This document shows positions 17,462 through 27,200 of a stretch of DNA of 34,449 nucleotides, piece after piece. The stretch comes from CAZVWJ01 sp964631325 (GTDB lineage: Bacteria; T1Sed10-126). The position numbers and the translations under genes were made by a program. The notes below the pieces were generated by a model. It was not told where the DNA came from, did not search any database, and saw only the letters and a program-made list of their open reading frames with translations. The stretch lies in NCBI GenBank assembly GCA_964631325.1, contig CAZVWJ010000025.1:1-34449 (forward strand), read 5' to 3'. Position 1 is the first letter of the stretch. The number at the start of each line of letters is the position of its first letter.

Positions 17462-19044
17462 AGTTAACCTGGCATGAAAATTTTGAATTTTTTAAGTGGC
17501 CTGGATTTATTTTATTGTTCTTTTTCTTAGTGTTCTCGCTCCTCCTAATAGAGGGAAGTTGTCGGGCTGAAAGTGGGGACGCGGGGCAACTGGGACAGTT
17601 GTTTGATCTTGGTACCGGGGTCCATGTCGAGGGGATGGGTCAGGCTGCAACTGCTCTTGGAGAAGATATTTCTACAGTTTTCTGGAATCCCGCAGCAATT
17701 CCGAGAGTTTCTTATTCCGGGATCAACGCTTCCTACCAGAAATTATTCTTAAATACTCAACACAGTTCTCTCTCTGCAATATTTAATGAGAACCAAAATT
17801 TTGGTTTTGGGGTGGGATACATTCGCCTCGGTTCCGGTGGCTTCCAGGGGTATGATGCCTCTGGTAATCCAACTGGAAGTTTTGACGTAATAGAGCAAGC
17901 TCTGATGGTTTCCGGAGGCTATCGGTTGAGTTCGGATTTTTCAATTGGCATTTCCGGAAAGTATTTTAATCAAAAGATTGCTTCTATCAGCCGTGGTTCA
18001 CCGGGTTTTGATGCTTCGTTACATTATCAGCCCTTTTCTGTCTGGCAGGTTGGACTTAATGTAATGAATATCGTTAAGCCCTCTATTGGTCCGGATGAAT
18101 TTCCTCTTATTTATCGGGCGGGAACAGCCTTGAGATTGTGGGATGATCGAATCCGGCTTGCAATAGATGGTGAATTTCAGAAACAACGGGACCCGATTAT
18201 GCACTATGGACTTGAATTTGTAGATCAACGTGATTGGCCCTTTGAACGAGAACTTAGCCTGAGAGCAGGGGTTAATGATGATCGGTTCACTCTTGGAGCT
18301 TCAGTAACTATTGATGAAAACTTTAAAATTGATTATAGCCTTGTGGATCATGAAATAGATATGCTGAATCAGTTTGCCTTTAATTATCGCTGGGGTATGC
18401 CGGAAGAAAAGGAAAAAGACAGCCAGGAAATATTTCAGGGCATTGAAGAACAGCTTCCCGGGTTACCGGAAATCGGACTGGATACTACTCCGCACACTTA
18501 TTTTGATACCGGCTCTGACTATAGATTACAGCCGGGGGAGGTCTCTTCTGAACCGATTTTTCATCTTGAATTTGTGGGAATGTCTGATGTTTTTAACCCT
18601 GTAGGTCCCACTTTCAGTGTTCCGACGGTCCGCACCAGTTCTTTTGGCGAAGAAATTTTGCCTAAAACTGAATTTCAGTGGCAGGATTCTTCCAATGAAA
18701 ATTCTCAGTCTACAGAGTTATCCCGACTGCAGGAGCGGATCAGAAAAAATCTGAATGCGGGTAATCTGGATCGTGCCCGAAAACTATTGAGAAAGGCTCG
18801 TCGGATAGCTCCGGAAGATCTTCAAAATCAGAAACTTCGGCAAAAATTAGAAAATGCTACTGCTACCGATGATATTCGAGCCAGTCAGGCTCGGGAAGCT
18901 TACCAGAATGGCTTGGTTGCTTTTTCGGAAGGTAATTACCAGGAAGCGATTGATTACTGGCGAAGAACCCTTCGCCTGGATTCTGACCATCAAAAAGCTA
19001 AGAATGCTATAGAAAGAACAAAGTTGTTGTTAGAAAATGAATAA
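17458..19044 (+). CDS. PorV-like outer-membrane beta-barrel protein with C-terminal TPR region
   Basis: The 528-residue protein has a hydrophobic N-terminal segment (about 15-34) that probably serves as a signal peptide. Residues about 45-313 look like a PorV/UPF0164-type barrel: GMGQAATA at 59-66, 'NPAA' at 77-80 and strand-like 'FGVGYIRLG', 'GISGKYFNQK' and 'RAGVND', ending near YRWG at 310-313. In known systems PorV is the outer-membrane component that receives type IX substrates through their C-terminal domains. A Pro/Ser-rich linker (about 314-420) leads to a helical region (about 421-528) with TPR character ('AYQNGLVAFSEGNYQEAIDYW'-like, split here). That tail roughly doubles the usual length of about 300 residues. 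It follows two proteins with FlgD-like C-terminal domains and overlaps both neighbours (4 bp and 8 bp). Confidence in the barrel family is good; the transport role is inferred. Confidence 0.82.
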   Translation: MKLTWHENFEFFKWPGFILLFFFLVFSLLLIEGSCRAESGDAGQLGQLFDLGTGVHVEGMGQAATALGEDISTVFWNPAAIPRVSYSGINASYQKLFLNTQHSSLSAIFNENQNFGFGVGYIRLGSGGFQGYDASGNPTGSFDVIEQALMVSGGYRLSSDFSIGISGKYFNQKIASISRGSPGFDASLHYQPFSVWQVGLNVMNIVKPSIGPDEFPLIYRAGTALRLWDDRIRLAIDGEFQKQRDPIMHYGLEFVDQRDWPFERELSLRAGVNDDRFTLGASVTIDENFKIDYSLVDHEIDMLNQFAFNYRWGMPEEKEKDSQEIFQGIEEQLPGLPEIGLDTTPHTYFDTGSDYRLQPGEVSSEPIFHLEFVGMSDVFNPVGPTFSVPTVRTSSFGEEILPKTEFQWQDSSNENSQSTELSRLQERIRKNLNAGNLDRARKLLRKARRIAPEDLQNQKLRQKLENATATDDIRASQAREAYQNGLVAFSEGNYQEAIDYWRRTLRLDSDHQKAKNAIERTKLLLENE

Positions 19045-20470
19045 ATTTGGACTCTACCTGAAATTCAGTGCGATTATTTCGTTTTTTATCCTGGTAATAA
19101 TGGTGGTTGTGGGATATGTATTTATTCGAGGGCAGGCCGAATATATTCGTAATAGACTGCGTCAGTCGGGGAAAACCCTGCTCGCACAATTTGCCCACAG
19201 CGTTCGAATGGGGTTGAAAATTGATGACGATATTTTACTGCTGAATGCCGCCCGCGCGGCTTATCGGCCTGAGGCGGGAATAAATGAAGTATATTTGATA
19301 AATCACCAGGGAGAAATAATTGCTCATAATAATCCGGAGTTAATCGGGGCTTCACCGCCTTCAATTAGTGAAGGATTATTGGTAAAAAGAAAATTGCGTA
19401 TCAAAGGAAAAGGTCGTTATACGGCGGTCCTTCACTTTAGTCAGGAGGTAATTAGTAAACTACTTGAAAAGTCCCGAACAAAAATTATCGAGGCTACTTT
19501 AATTGTTTTGGCCGGGGGATTGTTGGGGGCGGGGTTCCTTTCGGGGGTTTTGACCAAGCCAATAATTAAATTAACTGAATCAGTAGAAAAAATAGCCGAA
19601 GGTGAGTACGGTTATCAGATAGAACTTAACCGGCAGGATGAAATAGGTAGTCTGGCGGATTCCATAAATAACATGAGCCAGAGGATACTTGAAGATCGAC
19701 AGCAGTTAATTGAAAAGCAAAAACTTGAAAATGAGTTGAAAGTGGGACGCAGTGTCCAAAAAACATTATTACCGGAAAAATTACCAGAAATTGAAAATTA
19801 CAGTATATCTGCAGAATACCAGGCTTCACGCCAGGTAAGCGGAGACCTCTATGATTTTTTACAGTCCAGAGATAAACTGTATTTTTTTGTCGCGGATGCC
19901 TCGGGAAAAGGCATCCCCGGTGCTTTGCTTATGGCTAATACCCTGGCTTCTATGCGTGTTTTGTTTGGAGCGGACTACGCGCCGGATACTGAAAAGGATT
20001 TGTTGGAAACCATGGTTCAATTGAATTCTATATTGAAGAAAAATTTTCAGGAGAGGACATTTATTAGCTTGTTTGGTGGCATATTGCACCTTGATTCTGA
20101 TATTCTTAATTTTATCCGGTGCGGTCACAATCCGCTGTTGAGATTTAATCATTCGAATTCTACGATTGATAAGATGGAACCTCCGGGTACAGCGCTCGGA
20201 GTTTTACCTTCGTCGGAGTTTAGACGGCAAAACAAGACTGCCAGTATTCAGCTTCAACCCGGTGATTTTTTATATCAATACAGTGATGGAATTACAGAAA
20301 TGCCCCTTGAAACTGGTGAAAGATTGGGGATTACCGGATTATGTGAGATTATTAATTCTGGGAATCACACGGCAAATAGTATTCTTGAGACGGTCTGGAA
20401 GAAAGCTGACCAGGAGATGAAAGATATCTTTGATGACGTGGTGCTCGTCTCAATCGGCTATGAAACATAA
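19037..20470 (+). CDS. Membrane-bound HAMP/PP2C serine phosphatase (RsbU/SpoIIE type)
   Basis: The 477-residue protein has a transmembrane helix at about 8-29, an extracytoplasmic sensor region at about 30-150, a second helix at about 152-173, a HAMP linker at about 174-226, a short coiled coil, and a SpoIIE-type PP2C domain at about 245-475. Metal-site motifs are intact: VSGDLYDF with D270, VADASGKG with D287, YSDGITEM, and the terminal 'DDVV' (466-469). Family members dephosphorylate a serine on a STAS-domain anti-sigma antagonist. The likely substrate is the STAS domain encoded by the next gene. An envelope signal would be read by the outer loop, which matches no sensor family I can name. 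It overlaps the PorV-like gene by 8 bp, so it is probably co-translated with the surface proteins. Confidence 0.92.
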   Translation: MNKFGLYLKFSAIISFFILVIMVVVGYVFIRGQAEYIRNRLRQSGKTLLAQFAHSVRMGLKIDDDILLLNAARAAYRPEAGINEVYLINHQGEIIAHNNPELIGASPPSISEGLLVKRKLRIKGKGRYTAVLHFSQEVISKLLEKSRTKIIEATLIVLAGGLLGAGFLSGVLTKPIIKLTESVEKIAEGEYGYQIELNRQDEIGSLADSINNMSQRILEDRQQLIEKQKLENELKVGRSVQKTLLPEKLPEIENYSISAEYQASRQVSGDLYDFLQSRDKLYFFVADASGKGIPGALLMANTLASMRVLFGADYAPDTEKDLLETMVQLNSILKKNFQERTFISLFGGILHLDSDILNFIRCGHNPLLRFNHSNSTIDKMEPPGTALGVLPSSEFRRQNKTASIQLQPGDFLYQYSDGITEMPLETGERLGITGLCEIINSGNHTANSILETVWKKADQEMKDIFDDVVLVSIGYET

Positions 20471-20565
20471 ATATTTCTGAATTTCGAATTCTGGTGGTCA
20501 GTTTCTTTTGCCCGGAATGATGTTTTGAAGCTTCGTGACTCTATAAAAATCAGTCATTCTTAGAT

Positions 20566-20573
20566 AGGAAGGA
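20566..20573 (+). promoter_or_regulatory. Strong Shine-Dalgarno for the STAS-kinase gene
   Basis: AGGAAGGA ends 8 bases before the ATG at 20582. The 111-bp gap before this gene (20471-20581) also holds a GAAGCTTC palindrome and a weak TGACT/AGTCA inverted repeat. I see no convincing promoter pair or intrinsic terminator there. Confidence 0.75.
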
Positions 20574-20581
20574 AGTTTTCA

Positions 20582-21340
20582 ATGGCGGCGGAAAAATTTG
20601 TTTGTAGCTGTACGGATTGTACTGCTGGAGGTTATCCCGATTTTGAGGTGGCATTTCTACGTGGAGAAATAGACGCTCATACTTTTGAGAAGTTTGAAAA
20701 GCAATTTAACGAAGTTATCTCCCCGGGAGCTAAATACCTTCTGGATTGCAGTGAACTTTCTTATATTAACAGCGCCGGGATTGGACTGTTAATTAGTCGA
20801 CTCTCTGACTGTAAAGAAATTGTTCTTGCCAATCTACAAGCTGAAGTCAAAGAAACTTTAAACACCCTTGGATTTTTAACTCTTTTTGACGTTGTTGAGG
20901 TTACAGTTTTTGAAAAAATTGAGGAAAAATTAGAGTTAAACATATCTCCGGCCTCAGAAAATTTAAAGCCGACCAGGGAACGGGTAAGAAATTTATTAGA
21001 AATTTATAACGATGATACTCAGCAGATCCACCACGTGGTTATGGCGCTTGACGAAGCGCTTCATAATGTCATGGAGCATGCGCTGGATTTCGATCGCGAA
21101 AAAAATATTGAACTGACTCTGGAGCTTTATGAAAATGGGGTAATAATTAGAATTCAAAACGAAGGGCCGGATTTTGATCCGGTATCTGAAGAGTTTTCTA
21201 TAGAAGAGTTTGTTGCTGATAATCGCAAGCGGGGACTGGGTCTGTATTTTATTAATGAATTACTGGATAAAGTTTCTTATCAAGTTACCCCGGAGGGAAA
21301 AAATTATGTCCGGCTGGAAAAATTTTTTGACTGTCAGTAA
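20582..21340 (+). CDS. Fused STAS anti-sigma antagonist / RsbW-type serine kinase
   Basis: The 252-residue protein carries two domains that are normally separate. Residues about 15-112 are a STAS domain with 'INSAGIG', where S64 is the expected phosphorylation site. Residues about 120-250 are a GHKL ATPase of the RsbW/SpoIIAB class: N-box 'DEALHNVMEH' with E158 and N162, a nucleotide-site strand 'QNEGPDFDP', and 'RGLGLYFI' as the glycine-rich box. In partner switching the kinase phosphorylates the antagonist and a PP2C enzyme reverses this, freeing or trapping a sigma factor or other target. The upstream PP2C gene fits that role. No sigma factor gene lies in the window, so the output partner is unknown. 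The N-terminus has a CxCxxC cluster (C8, C10, C13). A strong ribosome site supports the ATG. The end overlaps the TolC-like gene. Confidence 0.9.
   Translation: MAAEKFVCSCTDCTAGGYPDFEVAFLRGEIDAHTFEKFEKQFNEVISPGAKYLLDCSELSYINSAGIGLLISRLSDCKEIVLANLQAEVKETLNTLGFLTLFDVVEVTVFEKIEEKLELNISPASENLKPTRERVRNLLEIYNDDTQQIHHVVMALDEALHNVMEHALDFDREKNIELTLELYENGVIIRIQNEGPDFDPVSEEFSIEEFVADNRKRGLGLYFINELLDKVSYQVTPEGKNYVRLEKFFDCQ
21292..21297 (+). promoter_or_regulatory. Shine-Dalgarno deciding the start of the TolC-like gene
   Basis: GGAGGG lies 8 bases before the ATG at 21306 and inside the end of the STAS-kinase gene. It supports this start over the upstream in-frame ATG at 21210, which would add 32 residues ahead of the signal peptide and overlap the previous gene by 131 bp. 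Confidence 0.8.
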
Positions 21341-22775
21341 ATTTTTTGGCGCCATATTTCTCTCGTTCGTTTTGGTTATTTTTAAGCCGGTAAGTTTGTG
21401 GGGACAAAGTCCTACTACTTACTCTTTTACCGAAGTGTTGAGCCGGGCTGTCAGAATGGACAGAAAACTTATTGCAAAACGGGAAAAAATAAAAACAATG
21501 CGGGAAAGATACGGGGATGCAATTCGTAATTATCTTCCTGAATTCAGCTTATCCCTGCAGGATATTGAAAGCCGGACCCCGGGGGCACTTGATTCTTCAT
21601 CCGAAATGAAACTGGTTCAACCTCTGTGGACAGGTGGGAGGCTCAGTGGAGTTTTATCTCAGAATAAAGCAGGGCTCCGTTCCAGTAAGTTAGAATACAA
21701 TTATCAGGCTCAAAAAACGGTAGAAGAAGCAGCAGGTGCTTATTTTTCTTTGCTGGAACACCAGTTGAATCTGGAAAGACAGACTAATCTTAAGATGAAA
21801 GTGGAAGAAGCTTATGATTTGATGAAGAAAAAATTCAACATGGGAAATACTACTCGTCTGAAATTGTTAAAAACCAGACAGAGAAAAAATGAAGTTACGA
21901 GGGAATACAACCAGACGAAAAACAATTTAAGCAAGGCAAAACTTTCTTTGAATAAAGTTTTAAGACGTGAACTGGATGCTCCGCTCCGGGTGAAAAAAGG
22001 AAAATTCACTGGCGAAGATACTCCCCCTGAAAGAATAAGTAATGATAGATTAAAAAAGGCGGAAAAACGTATTTTGCAACATTCTTTTGAACTTAGAAAA
22101 GCCAGGTCTGAGGTTAAATATTATAAATATGGTGTTACTCTGGCTTATGCTAATTACTTGCCGGAGTTTAACCTTGAAACTCGTTATAGAACTGAAGGCG
22201 AGAGCTTTTTTGAAGGAGAACAGGAAGAGGCCTACATAGGGGTTAACATGAAAATGTTCTTTTTCGGCCATTCGGTTCAGTCTCAGTACACTTCCAGTGA
22301 AGAATCCGGGGATAAAACAACTTTGAATATGACCCTTTTTGATAACAGTTCAGATATAATTACAACTCCGATTAGTTCTCGTAAATCTGTTCGCAATGTT
22401 AGCTCTATTGATATCCAGACCCAACAGGCTGAAACTCGATACAAAAAAGCGCAAAATGAATTAAAACGCACTGAAAAAGATGCTACCCAGACTATTCGAA
22501 CTCTTTACTATGATTTGGCGGATAAACGGTTGGAAATTGTTAATAATATTGATAAATTAGAGTTCCATCAGGAAAATTTGCAATTACTTCTAACCCGGCA
22601 GGAGCTTGGCCAGGCAACTCTACTGGAGGTGCTAGATGCGCGGATAAAGAAAAGTAACGCTAAAAAATCACTTATAAAGTCATGGTTGGACTACTATTTT
22701 AATCGTTTTAAAATAAACCTTTATACCGGCCAAGTTGATATCCAGTTAAATGAGTACACTAAGACAGTTAACTAA
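21306..22775 (+). CDS. TolC-like outer-membrane efflux factor
   Basis: From the ATG at 21306 the protein is 489 residues. It has a basic N-terminus, a hydrophobic stretch (about 12-30) and likely signal cleavage near 'LWGQS'. The mature part shows the OEP pattern: two related long helical halves, 'VQPLWTGGRLSG'-type strand text in the first half, and 'LLTRQELGQATLLEVLDA' near the end, a typical TolC-family repeat signature. TolC-like trimers form the outer-membrane duct of tripartite pumps. It overlaps the STAS-kinase gene by 35 bp and precedes an adaptor and two RND permeases, so it is very probably the pump's outer channel. The overlap ties the efflux operon to the partner-switching gene. 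Its substrate cannot be read from sequence. Confidence 0.9.
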   Translation: MSGWKNFLTVSKFFGAIFLSFVLVIFKPVSLWGQSPTTYSFTEVLSRAVRMDRKLIAKREKIKTMRERYGDAIRNYLPEFSLSLQDIESRTPGALDSSSEMKLVQPLWTGGRLSGVLSQNKAGLRSSKLEYNYQAQKTVEEAAGAYFSLLEHQLNLERQTNLKMKVEEAYDLMKKKFNMGNTTRLKLLKTRQRKNEVTREYNQTKNNLSKAKLSLNKVLRRELDAPLRVKKGKFTGEDTPPERISNDRLKKAEKRILQHSFELRKARSEVKYYKYGVTLAYANYLPEFNLETRYRTEGESFFEGEQEEAYIGVNMKMFFFGHSVQSQYTSSEESGDKTTLNMTLFDNSSDIITTPISSRKSVRNVSSIDIQTQQAETRYKKAQNELKRTEKDATQTIRTLYYDLADKRLEIVNNIDKLEFHQENLQLLLTRQELGQATLLEVLDARIKKSNAKKSLIKSWLDYYFNRFKINLYTGQVDIQLNEYTKTVN

Positions 22776-22796
22776 ACAGACCAGGGTGTTGAGAAA

Positions 22797-24191
22797 ATGA
22801 TCCAGAGGATATTTACTTTTTCTGCGCTAATTTTACTTGTTCTGGGCCTTCTCCTGGTAAACTACTCCGATCGCGCTCTGGTTCAGAATAATCTTCCCAT
22901 CCCCGTCACCCATAATCTTAATACGGCAAAGGAATACTTGGTGGAATTTACCGGCTATTTGCTGGGGTTGGAGACTCCCACCCCCCCGGCTGGTCCTGCT
23001 GATAAAAAAGAAAGTTATACTATTTCTGTTGAAGCCACTCCGGTCGTTAGAAGAAATATACAGAGAAGCTTTGAAAGTTATGGGTCATTTACCTTTAAAG
23101 AGAGTGTCCGGGTCAGTTCTACCCGGGAAGGAAAAATAGTCGATATGCAGGTAGAAAAAGCCGGGGAAAGGATCAGGGCCGGCGAGACAATTGCGGTCTT
23201 GGAACAGACTGGCCTGGAAATCAATAAATTACAGGCGAGAATTAACAAGCAAAAGAAGGAAATTTCGCTACAACTGGCCAGGTCAAAAAAATCAACCCTG
23301 CTTACGGAAATCCGAAGAACTCGCGCTAATTACGATAAAAACCTGGAAGAATTAAGATATACGCAGGCTAATTATCGCCGGAATTTGGATTTATATAGGA
23401 TAGATGCGTTAACTGAACAAGAGTTGTCCGACATTGCTATGAAAAGATTCAGAGCAGTATCCACTTTGCTCGATACTAAAATTAAGTTGCTTCAGTTAAA
23501 AAAACAACTGGAAGAAGTTAACAGAAAAATTGAGTTAGCTAAAACTGAGATTGAAAATGCTCGGAAATCATTGGCCCGGGCAAATTATCAATTATCACAA
23601 ACTGTAATTAAGTCGCCCATAACCGGAGTGATTGCTACAAAAGACGTTTCGGAGGGGGAAGTTCTGAAACCTGGGGAAACAACGCTGGTAAAGGTAATAA
23701 AAGTCGATCAGGTGTATTTGGTTTGTAAACTTCCGGAAACTAAACTACCGGTAATTCATAATGGCCAGAAAGTAATTGTTTATCCGGATGCTTATCCACG
23801 GCGAGAATTAACTGGTAGTGTTAGAAATATTGATCCCCTTGTAAATCCGGAAAATAGAACGGTTAAGGTTAAGGTCCTGGTGGATAACCCGGATGGTCTT
23901 CTTAAACCCGGCATGTTCGCCAGCGCTGAATTTATTGTTGGAACGGAGGATAATATTCTGGCTGTTCCACGTGAGGCTTTACTTCAGACGGCTGCTCCTG
24001 AAAAGAACTTGAAAAAAGTATATATTGTTAAAGAAAATATGGCTATTTCTAAACAAATTACTATCGGTGAGGGCAATGAAAATTATGTAAGAGTCCGTAG
24101 TGGCCTGGAATCAGGGACCCTGGTGGTGGTGGAAGGGCAGAACAGGTTGAAAGATTTTGTTCGAGTTGAACCGGAAATTGTTGGAGAATAA
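22797..24191 (+). CDS. RND periplasmic adaptor (membrane fusion protein, HlyD/AcrA-like)
   Basis: The 464-residue protein has an N-terminal membrane anchor or uncleaved signal (about 4-22, no lipobox cysteine). It then shows the adaptor plan: the first lipoyl half around residues 105-140 ('GKIVDMQVEKAGERIRAGE'), a long charged coiled-coil hairpin at about 141-262, the second lipoyl half from about 272 ('SPITGVIATKDVSEG'), then a beta-barrel and membrane-proximal part ('LKPGMFASAEF', 'AVPREALL'). Adaptors bridge the RND permease and the TolC channel. Genes on both sides, 21 bp and 25 bp away, encode those partners. The hairpin is of ordinary AcrA/MdtA length or slightly longer. Its ribosome site is weak, so coupling to the upstream gene is likely. 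Confidence 0.92.
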   Translation: MIQRIFTFSALILLVLGLLLVNYSDRALVQNNLPIPVTHNLNTAKEYLVEFTGYLLGLETPTPPAGPADKKESYTISVEATPVVRRNIQRSFESYGSFTFKESVRVSSTREGKIVDMQVEKAGERIRAGETIAVLEQTGLEINKLQARINKQKKEISLQLARSKKSTLLTEIRRTRANYDKNLEELRYTQANYRRNLDLYRIDALTEQELSDIAMKRFRAVSTLLDTKIKLLQLKKQLEEVNRKIELAKTEIENARKSLARANYQLSQTVIKSPITGVIATKDVSEGEVLKPGETTLVKVIKVDQVYLVCKLPETKLPVIHNGQKVIVYPDAYPRRELTGSVRNIDPLVNPENRTVKVKVLVDNPDGLLKPGMFASAEFIVGTEDNILAVPREALLQTAAPEKNLKKVYIVKENMAISKQITIGEGNENYVRVRSGLESGTLVVVEGQNRLKDFVRVEPEIVGE

Positions 24192-24216
24192 TTATTTTTG
24201 AATTCAGGCAGTCTTA

Positions 24217-27200
24217 ATGGTCTATAAGATTCCGGTTGAAAAACCACTTGCGGTTTGTGCGGTTTTTATAGTTTCCGTGATGGTTGGATACATATGCTTT
24301 GTTCGTCTCCCCATTACTCTTATGCCGGATATTTCTCTCCCCAGGCTTACAGTTACTACCGAATTTGAAGGCGCTTCACCGCGCGATGTAGAAACGCTTG
24401 TTACTTCCCCTCTTGAAAAAAATGTTGGAACCGTTGACGGCTTACAAAAAATTACTTCTACTTCCCGTAAAGACCAGTCCACGATTCAGTTATATTTTCA
24501 AGCTGATAGAAACATGGATTATGCTGCGGCGGATGTGCGGGAGAAAATTGACCTTGTTAGAAGTAATTTGCCGAAAGAAGTCTCAACTCCGGTTGTCAAA
24601 AAATTTAATCCCTCAGATTTTCCGGTCGCTAATGTTGTCCTGTATGGCAGTGAAAATATCAGTGAATTAGAAGATTATGTTGATCGACTTAAAACTGAAC
24701 TCTCCCGCCTGGAGGGAGTGGGGGAGGTCAGTGTTCAGGGACTGCCGGAAAGAGAAGTTTTGGTTGAGGTGGATAAAACCCAACTAATTGCTTATAACAT
24801 TTCTTTGCTGGATATTACTGAGCAACTTTCCAGGGCAAATACCAGTTTTAAATTGGGTACTTTAAACGAGGCGGGGAAACGATTCCTGGTAAGAGGGCTG
24901 GGCCGCTTTAAAGAACCAAAAGATATTTTGAAAATTTCGGTAGCCAGAAAAGAGAAAGAAAATATTCCTCTTGATAAACTTGCTTCGGTTGAACCAATAA
25001 AATATAAGAAAGAAGTTATTACTCATTATCAGGGAGATAGATGTGTAGTTTTCCGTATTCATAAAAAAGGAAAATCTAATTTAATCAATATAACTGACAA
25101 AATTAGTAAACGGCTGATTAGTTTTAAAGACCTTTATCTGCCTGAAAGCTTGAAATTAGATTTAATTAATAAACAGGCGGAGTTTATTAATAAGGCTTTA
25201 AGTGGAGTTGAATATGCCGTCATAGCTGGTTCTTTTCTGGCTTTTCTTGTTATTTTGCTTTTTCTTGGTAACTTTCGGAATTCTATTATTATCTGTTCTG
25301 CTATCCCGGTTAGCGTTTTTTCAACCTTTTCACTATTGTATGTCTCCGGGTTTTCTTTGAATTTGATGTCCCTTGGAGGATTGGCCCTTGGGGCCGGAAT
25401 GTTAATCGATAATTCTATTGTAGTTCTGGAAAGCATTAACCGGCACTATGAAAATTCTGATAAGAGTAATTATAAAATCCCGGTAAAAGAAGGTATTAAA
25501 GAAGTGGCTGGAGCGATTACAGCTTCTACCCTTACTACAATTGCTGTCTTTTTTCCGGTTATTTTTATGCAGAGTTTTGCTTCACGTTTCTTTAGAATTA
25601 TTGCCCTGGTAATTGCTTTTTCGCTGTTTGTTTCACTGCTGGTCGCTCTCTTTTTAATCCCTGCCCTGGTTACTATCTTTTTGCGAACACTCCATCGATT
25701 TTCTTCCTTTCAACTACAAGAAAAAACGCAGACTATCTCTGGTAAGTTGGCCCGGGGTATTCTCAGGTTTTGTTTCTATGCTATTTATCCGCCCTATTTT
25801 GTGGTGACTAATTTAGTTTCCTATTTGGGGCGGTGGATGGAAAAAATAGTCCAAAAATTATCCCTGGTTCTGGAAAAGCTGATTCAGGGGTTGTGGAATT
25901 TTAAAGCGGTTACCAGTTTTCTTATTGTTTTATTACTGTTGAGCAGTGGTTTCTATCTCTATACTAACATAACTGCTAAGTTGTTTCCCGACATAGATTC
26001 CTCGGAGTTTATAATTACTCTGGAATTTCCGATGGGGAGCTCGCTTGAGTCGGTGGATTCTAATGTTCCTTTGATTCGGGATATTTTATCCGGCCAAGCT
26101 TCGCTTAATAATTACCTGTTGATAACTGGTCAAAGAAAATATGAAAATGAAGACGTGCTTGAAAACAAACTTATGATTCAGGGAACACTGCAATCGGCCC
26201 GCGAAAGAAAGCGTGATGTGAATGTTATCCTGACTGAATTGATTAGAAAATTTGAAGATAAACTTCCCGTTACTGGAAGCTACGAATTGGCATTTGGGGA
26301 TTTTTCAGAACAGCTTATTTCTCTTCCCCATCCTCTGGAAGTGAAGTTGCACGGATATAGTCTGGAAGTTCTGGATAAAGTAAGCGGAGAACTGGTTAAA
26401 GAGATACAGACAATATCTCAGTTAAGTAACGTTAGAAGCGATTTTGAAAAAAAACAACCCGAATTCAAAGTTGATATTAATAAGCAAAAGGCAGCTTTAA
26501 ACGGGTTAACTGTTCAAAAAATTGCCAGAACTGCAAATACAGCGCTTTCTGGTTATGTACCCACGGTTCTCAAGACACAAGGTGAAGAAATAGATATCCG
26601 AGTGAAATTGGCGGGAGCTAAAAATCCCTCGCTGGATTTACTCAAGAATATCCCCCTTAAATCACCCTTTGGAGAAACTATCAGATTGAAGCGAGTTGTA
26701 GATATAGAGCAAAAACCTACGGTTCGAGCAATCAAACACGAGGAATCACTGCGGACAGTCACGATAACCGCAAATATCCTCTCTACAAAAGCTCACGAAG
26801 TGTATAAAAATGCTAAAAAACAACTGGAAAATTTTCCTTTGCCTGAAAATTTTTATCTGGAAGTCAGTGGTCTTACCCGGAAAGTTTCTCAACTGCAGCA
26901 GGAAATAATTTGGATGGTCCTGTTTTCGGTCATTCTGATCTACATGACAATGGCCGGGCAATTTGACTCACTTCTGGCTCCTTTTGTAGTTATGTTCAGT
27001 GTTCCTATGGCTTTCGCCGGAGGACTGGCTGCTATTTATTCCCAGGCAAGTGGTATCTCTTTGGTGAGTTCAATGGGATTTATTATTCTTGCCGGAATAG
27101 TGGTTAATAATGCTATTTTAATTGTCGACTTAATTGGACAATATTTACGTAGTATGCCACTCAAGGAAGCGGTCATAGAAGCTGCCAAAATAAGGGTTCG

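Noticed and set aside
20471..20581. Possible sigma54 -24/-12 site (TGG...TTGC) and a TATAAA box before the STAS-kinase gene
   Set aside because: The GG to GC spacing is two bases too long for a sigma54 promoter, and TATAAA has no -35 element at a proper distance.
21210..21305. Upstream in-frame ATG for the TolC-like gene
   Set aside because: It would place 32 extra residues before a clear signal peptide and deepen the overlap with the previous gene. The GGAGGG site fits the ATG at 21306.
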